A stretch of 64,000 bases of DNA from Actinomadura macra NBRC 14102 (GTDB lineage Bacteria > Actinomycetota > Actinomycetes > Streptosporangiales > Streptosporangiaceae): assembly GCF_001552215.1 (NCBI RefSeq), contig NZ_BCQT01000009.1, positions 558,001 to 622,000 of the forward strand, in the 5' to 3' direction. Within the stretch, counting starts at the first letter, position 1. Every line of letters begins with the position of its first letter. The position numbers and the translations under genes are program-made. The notes under the pieces were generated by a model. It saw only the letters and a list, made by a program, of their open reading frames with translations, was not told the origin of the DNA and searched no databases. This document shows positions 41,482 to 48,905 of the stretch, piece by piece.

Positions 41482-42198
41482 ATGCTCCGCCGGGTGATCG
41501 TCTGCAGTATGGCGGGCACGGCCGCCGCCCTGTCCCTCACCGGTTGCCTGGGCGACAAGAAGGAGGCGACGCCCCCGGCCCCGACCCCTCCGGCCAGCGC
41601 CGCACCCGCCGGCACGGCACCGGCCGGCACCACACCCGACCAGACGACGCCACCGACGACCGGCGGGAACGCGCCCGCCGGCTGGACGACGATCGGCGGC
41701 CCCGAGAACGGTGTCCGCATGTCCGTCCCGGCCGGCTGGATGGAGATCGACCTGACCAGCGGCGAAGCCGAGCAGGGCCTGAAGCGCCTGGGCCTCCAGG
41801 GCGCGAACGAGGATCTCCTCCGGCAGAGCTTCGCCATGCTGGAGCAGCAGAAGGCCGTGTACGCCGTCGAGACCGGGTCGGCGCAGCGCGGCTACGCCAC
41901 CAACGTCAACGCCCTCTGCACCCCGTCGCCCGCCTCGTCCGTCGAGGCCCTGGAGATGGGGACCCGGCAGGGCATGAGCCAGCTCGGCGCCCAGGATGTG
42001 CAGATCACCCGGGCCACCATCGCCGGACGGCCCGGAATCCGCACCACGTACTCGCTCCGCTCCGGCGCCGGCGTCCTCACCGGGCGGCAGGTCCAGGTCG
42101 TGGACGGCGGCCGCGCCTGCTCGCTGACCGTCACCGCCAAGGACGGTGAGATGCCCGGCGAGGCCGACCAGATCACGAACACCCTCGAACTGCTCTGA
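41482..42198 (+). CDS. Exported lipoprotein of unknown function
   Basis: 238 residues with a lipoprotein signal (RRVIVCSMAGTAAALSLTGC; lipobox LTGC) so the mature chain starts at the cysteine and is lipid-anchored outside the membrane. A Pro/Thr/Ala-rich spacer (about 25-70) is followed by a compact domain (about 73-238: GVRMSVPAGWMEIDL, GRPGIRTTYSLRSGAGVL, VTAKDGEMPGEADQI) of the LpqN/DUF-like fold seen in mycobacterial lipoproteins. That fold match is tentative. ATG 41482 has AAGGAAG 6 bases upstream. Confidence 0.88.
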   Translation: MLRRVIVCSMAGTAAALSLTGCLGDKKEATPPAPTPPASAAPAGTAPAGTTPDQTTPPTTGGNAPAGWTTIGGPENGVRMSVPAGWMEIDLTSGEAEQGLKRLGLQGANEDLLRQSFAMLEQQKAVYAVETGSAQRGYATNVNALCTPSPASSVEALEMGTRQGMSQLGAQDVQITRATIAGRPGIRTTYSLRSGAGVLTGRQVQVVDGGRACSLTVTAKDGEMPGEADQITNTLELL

Positions 42199-42207
42199 GG
42201 CGGGGAT

Positions 42208-42253
42208 GACAGACGGCGAGCCGGCCAGGATGCCGGCCGGCTCGTCGTCTGTC
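42208..42253. terminator. 19-bp bidirectional terminator
   Basis: 19-bp stem (42208-42226 and 42235-42253, one G-T pair) with an 8-base loop, beginning 9 bases after the lipoprotein stop. The convergent methyltransferase gene ends at 42339, so it can serve both. Confidence 0.75.
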
Positions 42254-42338
42254 CGTAAGGGAGAAAAGCTCTGTCCTCGCGGAGCGGCACCCTGCCCTGG
42301 GGCGAGGAATGCCTGTCGGTGCGGGAACGATGCCCGGG

Positions 42339-43604
42339 TCACACGCCCCAGTCAGGACGCAGCGGCATGTGGCTGCCGCCCTTGTCATCCAGCTTGACGC
42401 CCAGCGTCTGGTGCAGCTGGATCCAGTTCTGGTTGAAGCCGAGCACGCAGCCCGCCATGTAGACGCGCCATACGCGGGCGGTGCCCTCGCCCACCTCGGC
42501 GACCGCCTCCTCCCAGTGGTCGTCGAGGTTGTCGCACCAGCCGGTAAGCGTCCGCGCGTAGTGCTCGCGCAGGTTCTCCTGGTGACGGATCTCGAAGCCC
42601 GCGTCGTTCATCTGCATCTGGACGTAGCCGGGGCCCTCCAGTTCACCGTCCGGGAACACGTACCGGTTGATGAACCCGCTCTGCTTCATGGCCGGGGCCA
42701 GGTTGTCCGGGCGGGTGATGGTGTGGTTCAGCATCCGCCCGCCTTCCTTCAGCCTGCCGTGCAGGAACGCGAAATACGACGGCAGGTTCTTCTTGCCGAT
42801 GTGCTCGGTCAGACCGATCGAGCTCACCGCGTCGAACCCCGTCTCGGTCACGTCCCGGTAGTCCAGGTGCCGGACCTCCGCCATGTCGGACAGGCCGCGG
42901 TCTGCGATGGCCTTCTGCGCCCACTCCGCCTGCTGCTTGGACAGCGTCACCCCGAGCGCCCGCACGCCGTACTCCTTGGCGGCGTGCATCACCATGCCGC
43001 CCCAGCCGCAGCCCACGTCCAGCAGCCGCATCCCCGGCTTCAGGCCGATCTTCTTGGCCACCAGGTCGTGCTTGTGGAACTGCGCCTGCTCCAGTGTCGC
43101 GTCCTCGGACGGGTAACAGGCGCAGGTGTAGGCCATGGACGGGCCGAGCACCCACTCGTAGAAGGTGTTGGACACGTCGTAGTGGTGCGAGATCGCCTTC
43201 GCGTCGCGCCGTTTCGAGTGCCGGAGCCACGCCGGGATGCGGCTGAAGGGAGCCTCCTGCGGCGGCGGGGCCAACCGGCGGGACATCGCGGCACGCAGCA
43301 TCGGGTCGCCCATGACCGCGCGGATGATCCCCGCCTTGTCGCGGGGCGTCACGTCCCCCAGCACCTGCTGCATCGTCGTCAGCGCGGTGACCATGTCCCC
43401 ACTGACGTCGATCATGCCGCTGACGTAGGCGCGGGCCAGCCCCAGCGCCCCCGGTGAGTGCACCAGGTACGACACCGCGTACGGCGAGCGGACGTCGAAC
43501 CGGATGTCGGCGCCGGGCACTCCCGCCCGGGATCCGTCGTACGCCGTGAACTCCACTGGCGCCTCAGCCCCGGCGAGCTGCTCGAAGACCCTGGCCAGCG
43601 TCAT
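42339..43604 (-). CDS. tmsB: SAM-dependent methyltransferase for 10-methyl fatty acids (UfaA1/CFA synthase family)
   Basis: 421-residue cyclopropane-fatty-acid-synthase-type methyltransferase: ISHHYDVSNTFYEWVLG, the SAM loop RLLDVGCGWGGMVMHAAKEYG, VSSIGLTEHIG and FHKHDLVAKKIGLKPG. Together with the flavin oxidoreductase upstream it matches the tms/bfa pair that methylates C10 of oleoyl phospholipid chains (methylene) and reduces it to 10-methylstearate (tuberculostearate). ATG 43604 has AGGAGGG 7 bases upstream. The 89-base gap to the upstream gene supports co-transcription. A plain cyclopropane synthase is the alternative, made less likely by the partner. Confidence 0.88.
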   Translation of the reverse strand: MTLARVFEQLAGAEAPVEFTAYDGSRAGVPGADIRFDVRSPYAVSYLVHSPGALGLARAYVSGMIDVSGDMVTALTTMQQVLGDVTPRDKAGIIRAVMGDPMLRAAMSRRLAPPPQEAPFSRIPAWLRHSKRRDAKAISHHYDVSNTFYEWVLGPSMAYTCACYPSEDATLEQAQFHKHDLVAKKIGLKPGMRLLDVGCGWGGMVMHAAKEYGVRALGVTLSKQQAEWAQKAIADRGLSDMAEVRHLDYRDVTETGFDAVSSIGLTEHIGKKNLPSYFAFLHGRLKEGGRMLNHTITRPDNLAPAMKQSGFINRYVFPDGELEGPGYVQMQMNDAGFEIRHQENLREHYARTLTGWCDNLDDHWEEAVAEVGEGTARVWRVYMAGCVLGFNQNWIQLHQTLGVKLDDKGGSHMPLRPDWGV

Positions 43605-43693
43605 CTTGATCCCTCCTGTCTCTCCGCCCCGGGCGGACGGTGACGGTTGGCCACCAACCCCTTCCGGGCCTCCCCCGATCGGCGGACGCCTGG

Positions 43694-45061
43694 TCAGCGT
43701 CCGCGCACGCACTTGTCGTAGAGGTCCAGCAGCCGCCCCCCGGGATCGTAGGCCCCCTTGAGCCGCCGGTAGGTCTCCCCGTCGTAATACCGCCAGAACT
43801 CGTCTCGGCTGTAAAAAGCAGTCGAGTAGAGGGATTTGTGCCCGTCAAGGGCCGCGACCTTACGTTCGATGAGCCGGTTGTGGTACTCGGGGATCTGCCC
43901 CGGAGGCAACCGGACCGTCCCCCAGAAACCGGCGTTCACGTACGGACGGCCCACCTCGAGCGGGTACAGCGGCCACCGCTCCTTCGCCCGCAGCGGGCAC
44001 AGCCAGATGGGGCTCATGCCGACCTTGTCGTGGAAGAACTCCAGGAACTCCGCCAGCCGCTCGACCGGCACCTCGATGTCCTGGATGACGTCCTCGCGTG
44101 GGCGTAGGCCGCGCCAGCGCTCCGCGCGCGCGACGACGTGGTACCGCCGGTCGTAGGCCACGAGCTTGCGGTACACGTCCGAACGCTTGTACTTGTCGGG
44201 CCACAGCCGCCGGACGGTCGGGTTCTGCACGCCGAACGCGCCAGAGCACCAGAACCAGTCGGTGTCCCAGCGCCAGATGTAGTCGCGGATCGTCAGGAAG
44301 TCGACCGACCGCTCTTTGATCGACTTGTAGTAGATCTTCTGGCCGGTGTAGTCGGAGGTGTACGGCGCCTCGTCGGCGAAGAAGCCGAGCGTGATGTACT
44401 GCTCGTCCTTGCCAAAGACCGTCCCGTCCAGGAAGTCGACGTCCTCGCCGTCGTATCGCCCGGATTCGGTGATCTCCCCCATCACCCGTGCCAGCTCGAC
44501 CGCGTCCTGGAACCGAAGGTGCCGCAACCGCACGTACGGACGCACCTGCCTGAGCTCGATCTTCAGCCGCAGGCTGTACCCCAGCGTCCCGTAGGAGTTG
44601 GGGAAGCCGTAGAACAGGTCGGCGTGCTCGTTGTCGCGCGTCGCGGTGACGATCTGGCCGTCACCGGTCAGCACCTCCATCTCCAGCACCGACTCGTGAG
44701 GCAGCCCGTCCCGGAAGGACGTCGACTCGATGCCGAGCCCGGTCACCGCGCCGCCCAGCGTGATCGTCTTCAACTGCGGGACGACCGTCGGCATCAGTCC
44801 GTGCGGCAACGTGGCGTCCACCAGCGCCTCGTACGTCGTCATGCCCTGGACCTGCGCGGTCCGCTCCTCGGCGGCGACGCTCAGCACCCTGTCGAAGCCG
44901 GACACGTCCAGCCCGGGCGCTTCCGAGGGGTCGCGCCACCGGAACAGGTTCGAGGTCCGTTTCGCCAGCCGTACGGGCGTCCCCGTCGGGATCGCGTCGT
45001 AGGACCTCCTGAGCGCCTCCACCGCCCGCTGGTGATCGCCCTTGACCGCAAGCTCCGTCAT
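43694..45061 (-). CDS. tmsA: FAD-binding oxidoreductase, partner reductase for 10-methyl fatty acids
   Basis: 455 residues. FAD-binding PCMH-type N-terminal half (AAEERTAQVQGMTTYEALVD, VVPQLKTITLGGAVTGLGIE, SYGTLGYSLRLKIEL). The C-terminal half (SDVYRKLVAYDRRYHVVARA, YPLEVGRPYVNAGFWGTV) matches the mycobacterial Rv0449c-type oxidoreductase encoded next to the UfaA1 methyltransferase. It is expected to reduce the 10-methylene intermediate using NADPH via FAD. Start ATG 45061. It precedes tmsB in the same direction. A third gene, tmsC, which accompanies the pair in some actinomycetes, is not seen here. Confidence 0.88.
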   Translation of the reverse strand: MTELAVKGDHQRAVEALRRSYDAIPTGTPVRLAKRTSNLFRWRDPSEAPGLDVSGFDRVLSVAAEERTAQVQGMTTYEALVDATLPHGLMPTVVPQLKTITLGGAVTGLGIESTSFRDGLPHESVLEMEVLTGDGQIVTATRDNEHADLFYGFPNSYGTLGYSLRLKIELRQVRPYVRLRHLRFQDAVELARVMGEITESGRYDGEDVDFLDGTVFGKDEQYITLGFFADEAPYTSDYTGQKIYYKSIKERSVDFLTIRDYIWRWDTDWFWCSGAFGVQNPTVRRLWPDKYKRSDVYRKLVAYDRRYHVVARAERWRGLRPREDVIQDIEVPVERLAEFLEFFHDKVGMSPIWLCPLRAKERWPLYPLEVGRPYVNAGFWGTVRLPPGQIPEYHNRLIERKVAALDGHKSLYSTAFYSRDEFWRYYDGETYRRLKGAYDPGGRLLDLYDKCVRGR

Positions 45062-45288
45062 CTACCCCTCCCGGACACAGTTAATCGATCATCCCATGTA
45101 CGGTCCATGTAACTCGGACGTTAGGGTCATCACAGGTCGAGAGGGGAATAAAGCCTTAACTGACTGGTTCATCTCCGGGCAGCCCCTTCGGTGGCGGACG
45201 GTGCCGCGAGAGGGCGGCCACGTCAACCTTTCCCCGAAGGCATACGGCGACAAACCCGTTCGCCGCGCCGGCGGTCAGGGGCGAATCG
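45062..45288. other. Promoter region of the tms pair
   Basis: 227 bases, somewhat AT-richer near 45075-45170. CCATGTA occurs at 45093 and 45104 as a short direct repeat. No gene is apparent. The region must hold the tmsAB promoter; the end of the DUF1707 gene lies at its other side. Confidence 0.4.
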
Positions 45289-45813
45289 TTACTTCACCAG
45301 CCGGAGAATCCAGGGGTAGCGGAACGTTTGGCCCGTCAGTGCGAACACCGCGGCGATCGCCGACAGAATCCACGCCAGACCGTACAGGATGCCTCCGACA
45401 CCGAACGTCACGATGGTGATCATCAGCAGCGTGACCTGGAAGTTCACCGCCTCCTTCGCCTGCCGCCGCACATACTCCGACCGCTTCCCACTGACCAGCA
45501 TCAGCACCAGCGGCCCGACGAACAACGTCGGCACCGCGACGGCATGCGCGGCCGCCGCGAGCATCCGGTCCTCCCCCGTCGGCTGCTCCGCCGAGGCCTG
45601 CGCCAGCATGGCCTGGTCCTGCACGGGCACGAGGTCCCGCGTCACCGTTTCCAGATCGTGCCGTGTCTTGGCCGTCATCGCCAGTTGCACACGCATGTCG
45701 AACTCGTCGTGGTCGATCCGTCCCTCGGCGTACGCGTCCTGAAGCCGCTGGATGACCGGCTCTCGCTCGGCGTCCGAGACCCGCAGATCCCCCACCGCGT
45801 AGCTGCTGTCCAT
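45289..45813 (-). CDS. DUF1707 / DUF4870 membrane protein
   Basis: 174 residues. The N-terminal DUF1707 domain (about 8-55: DLRVSDAEREPVIQRLQDAYAEGRIDHDEFDMRVQ split over one helix pair) is followed by a linker and a DUF4870-type membrane domain with two or three hydrophobic segments (TLFVGPLVLMLVSG, LLMITIVTFGVGGILYGLAW, LSAIAAVFALTG). DUF1707 resembles a small-domain oligomerisation or sensing module. The molecular function is unknown. ATG 45813 is preferred over 45822 for its GAGGGG. Confidence 0.85.
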   Translation of the reverse strand: MDSSYAVGDLRVSDAEREPVIQRLQDAYAEGRIDHDEFDMRVQLAMTAKTRHDLETVTRDLVPVQDQAMLAQASAEQPTGEDRMLAAAAHAVAVPTLFVGPLVLMLVSGKRSEYVRRQAKEAVNFQVTLLMITIVTFGVGGILYGLAWILSAIAAVFALTGQTFRYPWILRLVK

Positions 45814-45891
45814 GCCCCTCATGGTGCGCGCCGCCCCCGTTCCGGGCCATCGGGGATGACCCTGGCCTTCCCCCGAGATGCCGGGTCCGCC

Positions 45892-46791
45892 TCAGGGTTC
45901 GCGCTGGACGTACTTCCCGCCGGGCGTCAGCTTCCCGCCGAACAGCTCGGTGACCGTGACGAAGGTGTACCCCTTGGCCGCCAGCCGATCGATGATCCGC
46001 GGTACGGCCGCCACCGTCGTCGCGTGGATGTCGTGCATCAGCACCACGTCCCCCGGCCGGACGGATGCCATCACCCGCCGCTCGACCGCCTTGGTGTCGC
46101 GGTCCTCCCAGTCGAGCGGATCGACCGCCCACAGCACCTGTGCCATGCCCATCCGCCGCGCGAGCGCTGTCAGGCGCTTGCCCGTCGACCCGTACGGCGG
46201 CCGCAACAGCACCGGTGTCATGCCCGACGCCTGCTGGATGGCGTCCTGCGTCCGGGTCACCTCCTCCACGGCCTTCGCCTCCGGAGCGCGTCCCAGATCG
46301 GCGTGCGTGTAGCTGTGGTTGGCGATCTCGTGCCCCGCCGCGTACTCCCGCCGCACCATCTCCGGATCTTTGACCACGTTCTGCCCGACGAGGAAGAACG
46401 TCGCCCTCACCCGGTGTTCGGCCAGGATCTCCAGCAACCGGCCCGTACTCCCCATCGGCCCGTCGTCGAACGTCAGGGCCACACACCTCGCCCGCGCGCA
46501 AAGATCCCTTTGCCTGGTGACCACCGCCTTGCGGGCCGGACTCACCCCTGCGGGCCCGACCACCCCGGGAGCACCGACCCCCTGAAGAACCCGCTGCCCC
46601 CACGACACCCTCCCGTCCGCCGGAGCGGTGGCGCCCTTCACGATCTTCGTCACCACCGGGACCGCGGGCCGGCCCGTCACCTGGGCCGGCCGCACCCGCC
46701 CGGCCCCGCCGGAGAAGCCGCTCAGCGCCCCGCACACCGTCACCGCGAGCACGCCGCCGACCACCCGCCGAACAAGGCCCGGCCCGTCCAT
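45892..46791 (-). CDS. Exported polysaccharide deacetylase (NodB domain)
   Basis: 299 residues. After a signal/anchor segment (VVGGVLAVTVCGALSGF) and a linker of about 80 residues comes a NodB domain: VALTFDDGP (metal Asp), NHSYTH (H-x-x-x-H), LRPPYGS and the C-terminal VLMHDIHATTVAAV. Members remove acetyl groups from peptidoglycan or chitin-like polymers using zinc. ATG 46791 is preferred; GTG 46797 and ATG 46824 are alternatives. A cell-wall substrate is likely but not shown. Confidence 0.88.
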   Translation of the reverse strand: MDGPGLVRRVVGGVLAVTVCGALSGFSGGAGRVRPAQVTGRPAVPVVTKIVKGATAPADGRVSWGQRVLQGVGAPGVVGPAGVSPARKAVVTRQRDLCARARCVALTFDDGPMGSTGRLLEILAEHRVRATFFLVGQNVVKDPEMVRREYAAGHEIANHSYTHADLGRAPEAKAVEEVTRTQDAIQQASGMTPVLLRPPYGSTGKRLTALARRMGMAQVLWAVDPLDWEDRDTKAVERRVMASVRPGDVVLMHDIHATTVAAVPRIIDRLAAKGYTFVTVTELFGGKLTPGGKYVQREP

Positions 46792-46961
46792 CAACACCCC
46801 CGCTGCTGATCCCCCGACCGGCAAGTCTAGGGCTCAGGCCCTTTCCCACAGGGGATCCCCCCGCTGTGTCGGGAACCCGCCGACGGCGAACGATCGTTAT
46901 CGTCGTACACCGAAGCAGGCCCGGAACGGCTCCGGGCACCACCAGACGACGGGGACAAGCG

Positions 46962-47333
46962 ATGAGGTTCCGGGACCGATTCGGGATCCGCAAGAACCGC
47001 GGGTCGACGGTGACGAAGCTCGACCGGGAGGCGACCGACTCCGACATCGAGGCGCTGATCGCCTTCGCCCGTGCCCGCCGCGGCGTGGAGTTCTACGTCG
47101 AACCCGAGACCTTCGCCACCGACACCACCGCGGTGGCGGTGGCCCATGACGGTGAGTGGACCCGCCGCCGCGTCGGCTCCCCCAAGGTCATCGGCAAGGT
47201 GGCCCGCGACCTCGGCCTGCCCGTCTACGACGTCCAGATCGTCGGCTACCCCCCGCGGATGCGCGCTTGGAACGACCGCAACCGCGACCGCCGGATCGAC
47301 CCCGGCACCCCCGGCCAGGCGGTAGCACCCTGA
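46962..47333 (+). CDS. Conserved small actinobacterial hypothetical protein
   Basis: 123 residues, soluble and basic (MRFRDRFGIRKNRG, then TVTKLDREATDSDIEALIAF, VEFYVEPETFATDTTAVAVA, WTRRRVGS, LGLPVYDVQIVGYPPRMRAW). The pattern is that of a small family common in actinomycetes with no assigned function. ATG 46962 has GGGGA 7 bases upstream; the longer frame is not supported. It is divergent from the deacetylase gene. Confidence 0.78.
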   Translation: MRFRDRFGIRKNRGSTVTKLDREATDSDIEALIAFARARRGVEFYVEPETFATDTTAVAVAHDGEWTRRRVGSPKVIGKVARDLGLPVYDVQIVGYPPRMRAWNDRNRDRRIDPGTPGQAVAP

Positions 47334-47397
47334 CCTGGGGCCCCCTCGCGAGCCGAGGCACAGACCCGTCCACCGGACGTCCGGCATCGGCCGCACG

Positions 47398-47560
47398 TCA
47401 TCCGTCCGCGGTGTCCTCGGCTTCCCAGCGCAGTAGGTCGCCCGGTTAGCACTTGAGCACCTCGCAGAGCGCGACGAGGGTCGTGGAGCGCACGACCTTG
47501 GCACGACCGTTCGTGAGTACCGCCGGGACCGATGTCACGATCCGCCCGGACAGGACCTGG
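47398..47560 (-). pseudogene. Remnant of a small Cro/C1-type HTH regulator with a nonsense codon
   Basis: On the minus strand the frame reads VLTNGRAKVVRSTTLVALCE then VLKC-stop-PGDLLRWEAED. Relatives read CQPGDLL here, so the TAA at 47446-47448 is a CAA to TAA-type change. The N-terminal helices are missing; the frame runs back into the end of the DUF4192 gene. Only about 50 residues remain. Confidence 0.6.
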
Positions 47561-47561
47561 A

Positions 47562-48572
47562 CTAGCTCGCTTGGCGGTGTTGTCTCTCCTGGTAGGCATC
47601 GGCTAATTGGTCAGGCGTCATGCGCATGCGGGCCTTGGTGGGTGGGATGCCGGCGGCCATGACCTCGCGGAGAATGACGGCCATGGAATAGGCAGGATCA
47701 ACCTCCAAAGCCCGTTCCAAGGCGATGTTGGCGAGGCCACCGTCTCCGGCGGCGTAGGCAGCGAAGGCCAGAAGGGACGCGGGGGCGGCTGCATAGGGTT
47801 CCTCGATGCGGCGGAGGATGTCGCGCCAGAACGCGATATCGGCTGTGGGGGACTCTTCGTCGATGCGAACCCATGCCTCGTCGCGGACACGGAGTTCGGT
47901 GAGGAGGAAGCCCAGCCAGGCGACTTCGTCGTCGGTCGGGTGGCTTCCCGTACGGGCCGCGGACAGCAGGCGGGGAAGGACGGTCAGGCCCTCCTCCACC
48001 GTGCGAGACCGGTACTGGAACGAGGTCGTGCCATCGCGTGCCCAGGCGAGGAAACGTCTCTCTGCACGACGCGTGGCCTCGCGCATCGACCGGCGGGCGA
48101 GGCCCTCCAGCGGACGGATGGAGTCGGTGAGTTCGGAGCGGTCGGCGAGGGCGACGTGACCGGCGAAGATGGCTTCGGCCGCAAGGACGCTGCCGCTGAT
48201 GTCGTACGGGGTGCCCTCGGGTGGGCAGCAGGCGTCTGCGCAGGTGAGCGACCACCAGCGGTGGTCCGCGACTCGGATCGCCTCGGCGACCTCGATGCCC
48301 GCGACTGCCAGGGCCGCGCGCATGGCGTCGGTGGATTCCGTGACCTCGTCCGGTGTGCCGTAGGCCAGAAGGAGCGCGCGGCGGAAACCGTTGCCCGCGA
48401 GCAGGGCCGACACGCGTGCGCTGTGGGACGACGGTAAGTCGACGCGAACCGCGCACGTGCCGTCCGGGCCGTCGAAACCGATCACGACGAGGCTGCGGGA
48501 CGGGTGGAACCCCAGCAGGTAGGGGACGGTAGCGATGGCGTCCAGGGCCGAGCGGATGACCAGTGGCTTCAT
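47562..48572 (-). CDS. DUF4192 domain protein
   Basis: 336 residues of the actinobacterial DUF4192 family: SALDAIATVPYLLGFHPSRSLVVIGF at the N-terminus, RALLLAYGTPDEV, DHRWWSLTCADACCPPEGTPYD (with conserved cysteines), and a C-terminal helical half (LLAFAAYAAGDGGLANIALERAL). The function of the family is unknown; it resembles a nucleotide- or metal-binding fold. ATG 48572 starts with the family sequence MKPLVIRSALDA. It runs divergently from the DinG gene. Confidence 0.87.
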   Translation of the reverse strand: MKPLVIRSALDAIATVPYLLGFHPSRSLVVIGFDGPDGTCAVRVDLPSSHSARVSALLAGNGFRRALLLAYGTPDEVTESTDAMRAALAVAGIEVAEAIRVADHRWWSLTCADACCPPEGTPYDISGSVLAAEAIFAGHVALADRSELTDSIRPLEGLARRSMREATRRAERRFLAWARDGTTSFQYRSRTVEEGLTVLPRLLSAARTGSHPTDDEVAWLGFLLTELRVRDEAWVRIDEESPTADIAFWRDILRRIEEPYAAAPASLLAFAAYAAGDGGLANIALERALEVDPAYSMAVILREVMAAGIPPTKARMRMTPDQLADAYQERQHRQAS

Positions 48573-48905
48573 GCCTTTCACCCTGGCAGTGCACGGAGGC
48601 GGACGACACCGAAAGCTCATCCTGTGGATAACTCAGCCGTCGAGGACCTGCTGGGGCAGGCGACCACGGGGGTTCGGTGGACCAGGGGAAGCTGGTCCGC
48701 AGAACAGCCCGCCGCTGGCGATCGACAGATCAGGTCAGGACGGTGGCCGCTGTCAGCGATCTCCTGTGCCGGGGCCCGGCCCGCGGCGCCGAACAACTCC
48801 CAGGTCAGGACTTCTCTTTCGGCAGACACGCTCCCATCTTGTCCGCCCCGAGCAGGCATCGCTTTCGCGAGGGGCCGGCACGGATGTCCGCGCAGGACGG
48901 TAGCG
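48573..48905. other. Gap upstream of the DinG gene
   Basis: 333 bases between DUF4192 and DinG. The DinG frame is open throughout but has no conserved sequence before residue about 20 of the annotated start. I see no SOS box, repeat or RNA element; promoters for both genes must lie here. Confidence 0.4.

Noticed and set aside
45289..47047. Open frame of about 590 codons across the DUF1707 and deacetylase genes
   Set aside because: It covers two well-supported genes in another frame and consists of Gly/Arg/Ala-rich shadow sequence.
48573..48905. SOS box before dinG
   Set aside because: No TCGAAC-N4-GTTCGA-like sequence is present in the gap, although DinG is SOS-induced in E. coli.
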